A program made the translations under genes and the position numbers. Of a DNA stretch of 8,288 nucleotides, positions 6,352 to 8,288 are shown one piece after another. Positions within the stretch are counted from its first letter, which is position 1; each line of letters starts with the position of its first letter. The stretch covers positions 1-8,288 of the forward strand of contig JAUXAE010000046.1 of the NCBI GenBank assembly GCA_030620035.1. Reading direction: 5' to 3'. Origin of the DNA: Dehalococcoidales bacterium. Lineage in GTDB: Bacteria > Chloroflexota > Dehalococcoidia > Dehalococcoidales > JAUXAE01. The notes below the pieces were generated by a model, which was not told where the DNA came from, did no database searches, and saw nothing but the letters and a program-made list of their open reading frames with translations.

Positions 6352-7134
6352 CTAGCCTGCTCCGAGCTCCTTCTTGAGGGCAAAAAATACATCCTGAGGT
6401 CTCTCTATGGGGTAGTCCAGATTCACGGTTATAAGGAGGGCATTCTCGTGGTGGTCTCCCTTGAGTTTACCCTCCCCAGATTCGAGGGGCAGGGTCCGAA
6501 CCTTGGCCTCACCGAAGGAGCAGAAGCCGTGGTCGGAGATAACAATAAGTCTGTTTCGCTTTTCCTTAAAGAAGCCGCTACCAAAGAGGAGTTCTCCTAT
6601 CTTGCTGTCCAGTTTTTGATACCAGCTAGCAACACAGCCCTCCCCCCAGTGAAAGTGCTGGATGCGGTCAAGAAGAGTATAAACCGAGATGAGCAGGTCA
6701 GGCTCCTCGGCCATGAGCCCCCTGGTTCTCTCAGTAACCCGGTCAAGCTCCTCCTGCCACTCCCTCTCATTGGTAGGCAGCCCGAAGCCCACCGGTCTAA
6801 AATCAAGGCCAAAGGAGTAGGGAGGAACTATGAAAGGCACATTGAGCACCTTCACCCTCCTGCCTTCTCGGTGGAGGATGTCCCAGATGAAGTCCACCTT
6901 TATGTCCTGCCTCCGGACAATATTGCCATCAGCGACGAAGCCCTCATGTCCGTGCTCAGCCGGGGTCTGGCCGCAGAACATGCCACACCACACTGAGGGA
7001 GAGACGGGCTTTTCCCTAAGGATAAGCTCACGGCACCGGCCTATCTGGCAAAGCCGCCTGAAGGTGGGCAGCCTGTCTAGATTGGGCCTTATCACCGTCC
7101 AGGTGGCGGCATCTATCCCCAGAACAAAAATCAC
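6352..7134 (-). CDS. Type I phosphodiesterase/nucleotide pyrophosphatase-like protein (alkaline phosphatase superfamily)
   Basis: The 260-residue protein carries the full set of metal ligands of this superfamily. D8 lies in FVLGIDAATW. A candidate nucleophile, S45, precedes Pro-Ser-Val-Trp and is followed by GQTPAEHGHEGF (55-66). D156 and H160 lie in LLDRIQHFHW, D201 and H202 in VISDHGF, and H228 or H229 in KGDHHENALL. The SxPxW context corresponds to the T-x-P-x-H/W nucleophile loop of nucleotide pyrophosphatases; here it is Ser rather than Thr. There is no signal peptide and the length is short for the family, so a compact cytoplasmic enzyme is likely. It would hydrolyse a phosphodiester or pyrophosphate bond, for instance in a nucleotide sugar or an adenylylated intermediate. 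The GTG start at 7134 has GGGGG seven bases upstream and lies 32 bases after the GTPase stop, so the two genes are probably linked. An in-frame TGA at 7162-7164 rules out a much earlier start. Confidence 0.85.
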   Translation of the reverse strand: MIFVLGIDAATWTVIRPNLDRLPTFRRLCQIGRCRELILREKPVSPSVWCGMFCGQTPAEHGHEGFVADGNIVRRQDIKVDFIWDILHREGRRVKVLNVPFIVPPYSFGLDFRPVGFGLPTNEREWQEELDRVTERTRGLMAEEPDLLISVYTLLDRIQHFHWGEGCVASWYQKLDSKIGELLFGSGFFKEKRNRLIVISDHGFCSFGEAKVRTLPLESGEGKLKGDHHENALLITVNLDYPIERPQDVFFALKKELGAG

Positions 7135-7141
7135 CTCAAAA

Positions 7142-7146
7142 CCCCC
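7142..7146 (-). promoter_or_regulatory. Putative ribosome binding site of the phosphodiesterase gene
   Basis: A GGGGG run on the minus strand lies seven bases before the GTG at 7134, inside the 32-base gap after the GTPase stop. It is not a textbook AGGAGG, but it is the only purine-rich stretch at a suitable distance and it supports the GTG start. Confidence 0.4.
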
Positions 7147-7166
7147 AAGTAAGTGATAGATTCAGG

Positions 7167-8288
7167 CTAAAGATTTGCCGCCAAGACAACACCGGCACCA
7201 ATATTCTTGCCCTCCCTTGCCAGGATGAACCTGCCTAACTCTGGTACCTCAGAGAATCTCTCGACTACCAGCGGCTCGGTCTCAAAGACAATGGTGGCCG
7301 CCTCGTGCTCCCCTATCTCAACCGCATTCTGGCCCATCACCTCACCTGTCTCCGAGCTTAGCCTCTCCCTTATCTCCTGTACCCGGCATCTTGTCCTCTT
7401 GGTGCCACATTTCATCTCAACCCTGTCTCCCCGCTTCAATCTACCTTTAAGGAGAACGACCTCGCCCAAAAACCGTTCCACAGGGATAGGCGGCTGGCCA
7501 AGATGTCCGCCGATACTGCCTCTAGCTACCTCACCACCAGTCACAATACCTATGCTGTCTCCTGACCCTGCCTCGTCCACCTCACCCGGGAAGACCTTTA
7601 TCTTGGCCACTCTCCCCTTTATGCCGCCGGGCTGAAAAATAAGCTCATCCCCCCTCCTCAGGGTGCCCGACTCTACCCGGCCAACCACTACCTTATCCGA
7701 GTCAAGGGAGTATACATCCTGAACAACAAACCTGAGTGGTTTTTCACTGGCCGCCTCCGGCTCTATGGCATCAAGGGCCTGAATCAGGGTAGGCCCGCCA
7801 TACCATTCCATTCTGGCCCAAGTTTTATATACATTATCGCCCTCTATGGCCGAGATGGGGATAAACTTAGCCTCAGAATAGCCAAGAGAGGAAAGGAGCC
7901 GGCTGGTTTCCCGTTTAACCTCCCGAAAGACAGCCTCCTTATAGTCCACCAAGTCCATCTTGTTGATGGCCACCAGAACCTTCTTTATCCCCAGCATATG
8001 TATCAGGAAGGTATGCCTCCGGGTCTGCTCCTGAACACCGTCCGGGGCTGAGACCACCAGGATGGCCACCTGGGCGCTAGAGGCTCCGGTGAGCATGTTT
8101 TTGATGAACTCCTTGTGCCCCGGGACATCAACAATGGTATAGTAGTCCCTGCCCTTGAAGAGCACCCTGGTAGTGTCTATGGTGCGCTCCTCCTTTAACT
8201 CCTCCTCAAAGGAGTCAAGGAAATAGGCAAACTCAAACCTCTTCTTATACTCCTCAATGAGCTTCTGTATTTCGGCCAGTTTATCCTC
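7167..8288 (-). CDS. CysN/EF-1A-type translational GTPase, N-terminus outside the window
   Basis: The frame is open to the window edge and gives 373 visible residues; a GTG at 8165 lies inside the G domain and is not the start. The G domain shows switch I as EERTIDTTRVLF (33-44), G3 as DVPGHKEF, G4 as NKMD and a G5-like ISAIEGD; the P-loop should be a short way beyond the edge. Two beta-barrel domains follow, the second ending GKNIGAGVVLAANL, close to the EF-Tu/EF-1A C-terminus. Leu-Asp-Ser-Phe followed by an acidic run (24-34) before switch I is the layout of CysN, the GTPase subunit of ATP sulfurylase, and of EF-1A. Because these resemble each other, a sulfate-activating role (making APS with a CysD partner) is the best guess but is not proved. 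No APS kinase (CysC) domain is fused at the C-terminus. Switch I has Glu-Arg where most relatives have Gly-Ile before the Thr-Ile-Asp. Confidence 0.85.
   Translation of the reverse strand, partial: EDKLAEIQKLIEEYKKRFEFAYFLDSFEEELKEERTIDTTRVLFKGRDYYTIVDVPGHKEFIKNMLTGASSAQVAILVVSAPDGVQEQTRRHTFLIHMLGIKKVLVAINKMDLVDYKEAVFREVKRETSRLLSSLGYSEAKFIPISAIEGDNVYKTWARMEWYGGPTLIQALDAIEPEAASEKPLRFVVQDVYSLDSDKVVVGRVESGTLRRGDELIFQPGGIKGRVAKIKVFPGEVDEAGSGDSIGIVTGGEVARGSIGGHLGQPPIPVERFLGEVVLLKGRLKRGDRVEMKCGTKRTRCRVQEIRERLSSETGEVMGQNAVEIGEHEAATIVFETEPLVVERFSEVPELGRFILAREGKNIGAGVVLAANL

Noticed and set aside
6448..6996. Plus-strand open frame of 182 codons.
   Set aside because: It is antisense to the phosphodiesterase, whose metal-binding motifs are intact, and its translation has no recognisable domain; a shadow frame.
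7207..7635. Plus-strand open frame of 142 codons.
   Set aside because: It is antisense to the beta-barrel domains of the GTPase, and its Ser/Pro/Thr-rich translation is typical of a reverse-strand shadow.

Overview
All nine recognisable genes lie on the minus strand, so the window reads as one co-directional block transcribed from position 8288 towards position 1. Gaps between genes are 6 to 84 bases. There is no RNA gene, CRISPR array, insertion sequence or opposite-strand gene that I can support. Both ends cut through a gene: the GTPase at 8288 lacks its N-terminus, and a sulfatase-type gene enters at position 51 and leaves the window after 17 codons.

In transcription order the block holds: (1) a CysN/EF-1A-type translational-fold GTPase; (2) a small type I phosphodiesterase of the alkaline phosphatase superfamily; (3) a DUF1616 membrane protein; (4) a polyprenyl-phosphate glycosyltransferase resembling DPM1/AglJ; (5) a GT2 enzyme resembling the archaeal AglG/AglI glucuronosyltransferases; (6) a polytopic GT-C-like membrane protein; (7) a GT4 glycosyltransferase; (8) a class I SAM methyltransferase; (9) the start of a sulfatase/phosphotransferase-type protein. 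Genes 3 to 8 look like an assembly line for a lipid-linked surface glycan. In that reading, gene 4 primes a polyprenyl phosphate, genes 5 and 7 extend the chain, the membrane proteins act at or across the membrane, and the methyltransferase may cap a sugar. Genes 1, 2 and 9 suggest sulfate or phosphate chemistry at the edges of the locus. That link is inference.

The organism is uncertain. The mid-range base composition, frequent AGG and ATA codons, GTG starts and archaeal-like glycosylation enzymes would fit an uncultured anaerobic Chloroflexota (Dehalococcoidia-like) lineage. An archaeon cannot be excluded. The left end (sulfatase start and methyltransferase, about 33 to 43% GC in the lines I counted) is clearly more AT-rich than the right end (63% in one counted line of the GTPase gene).
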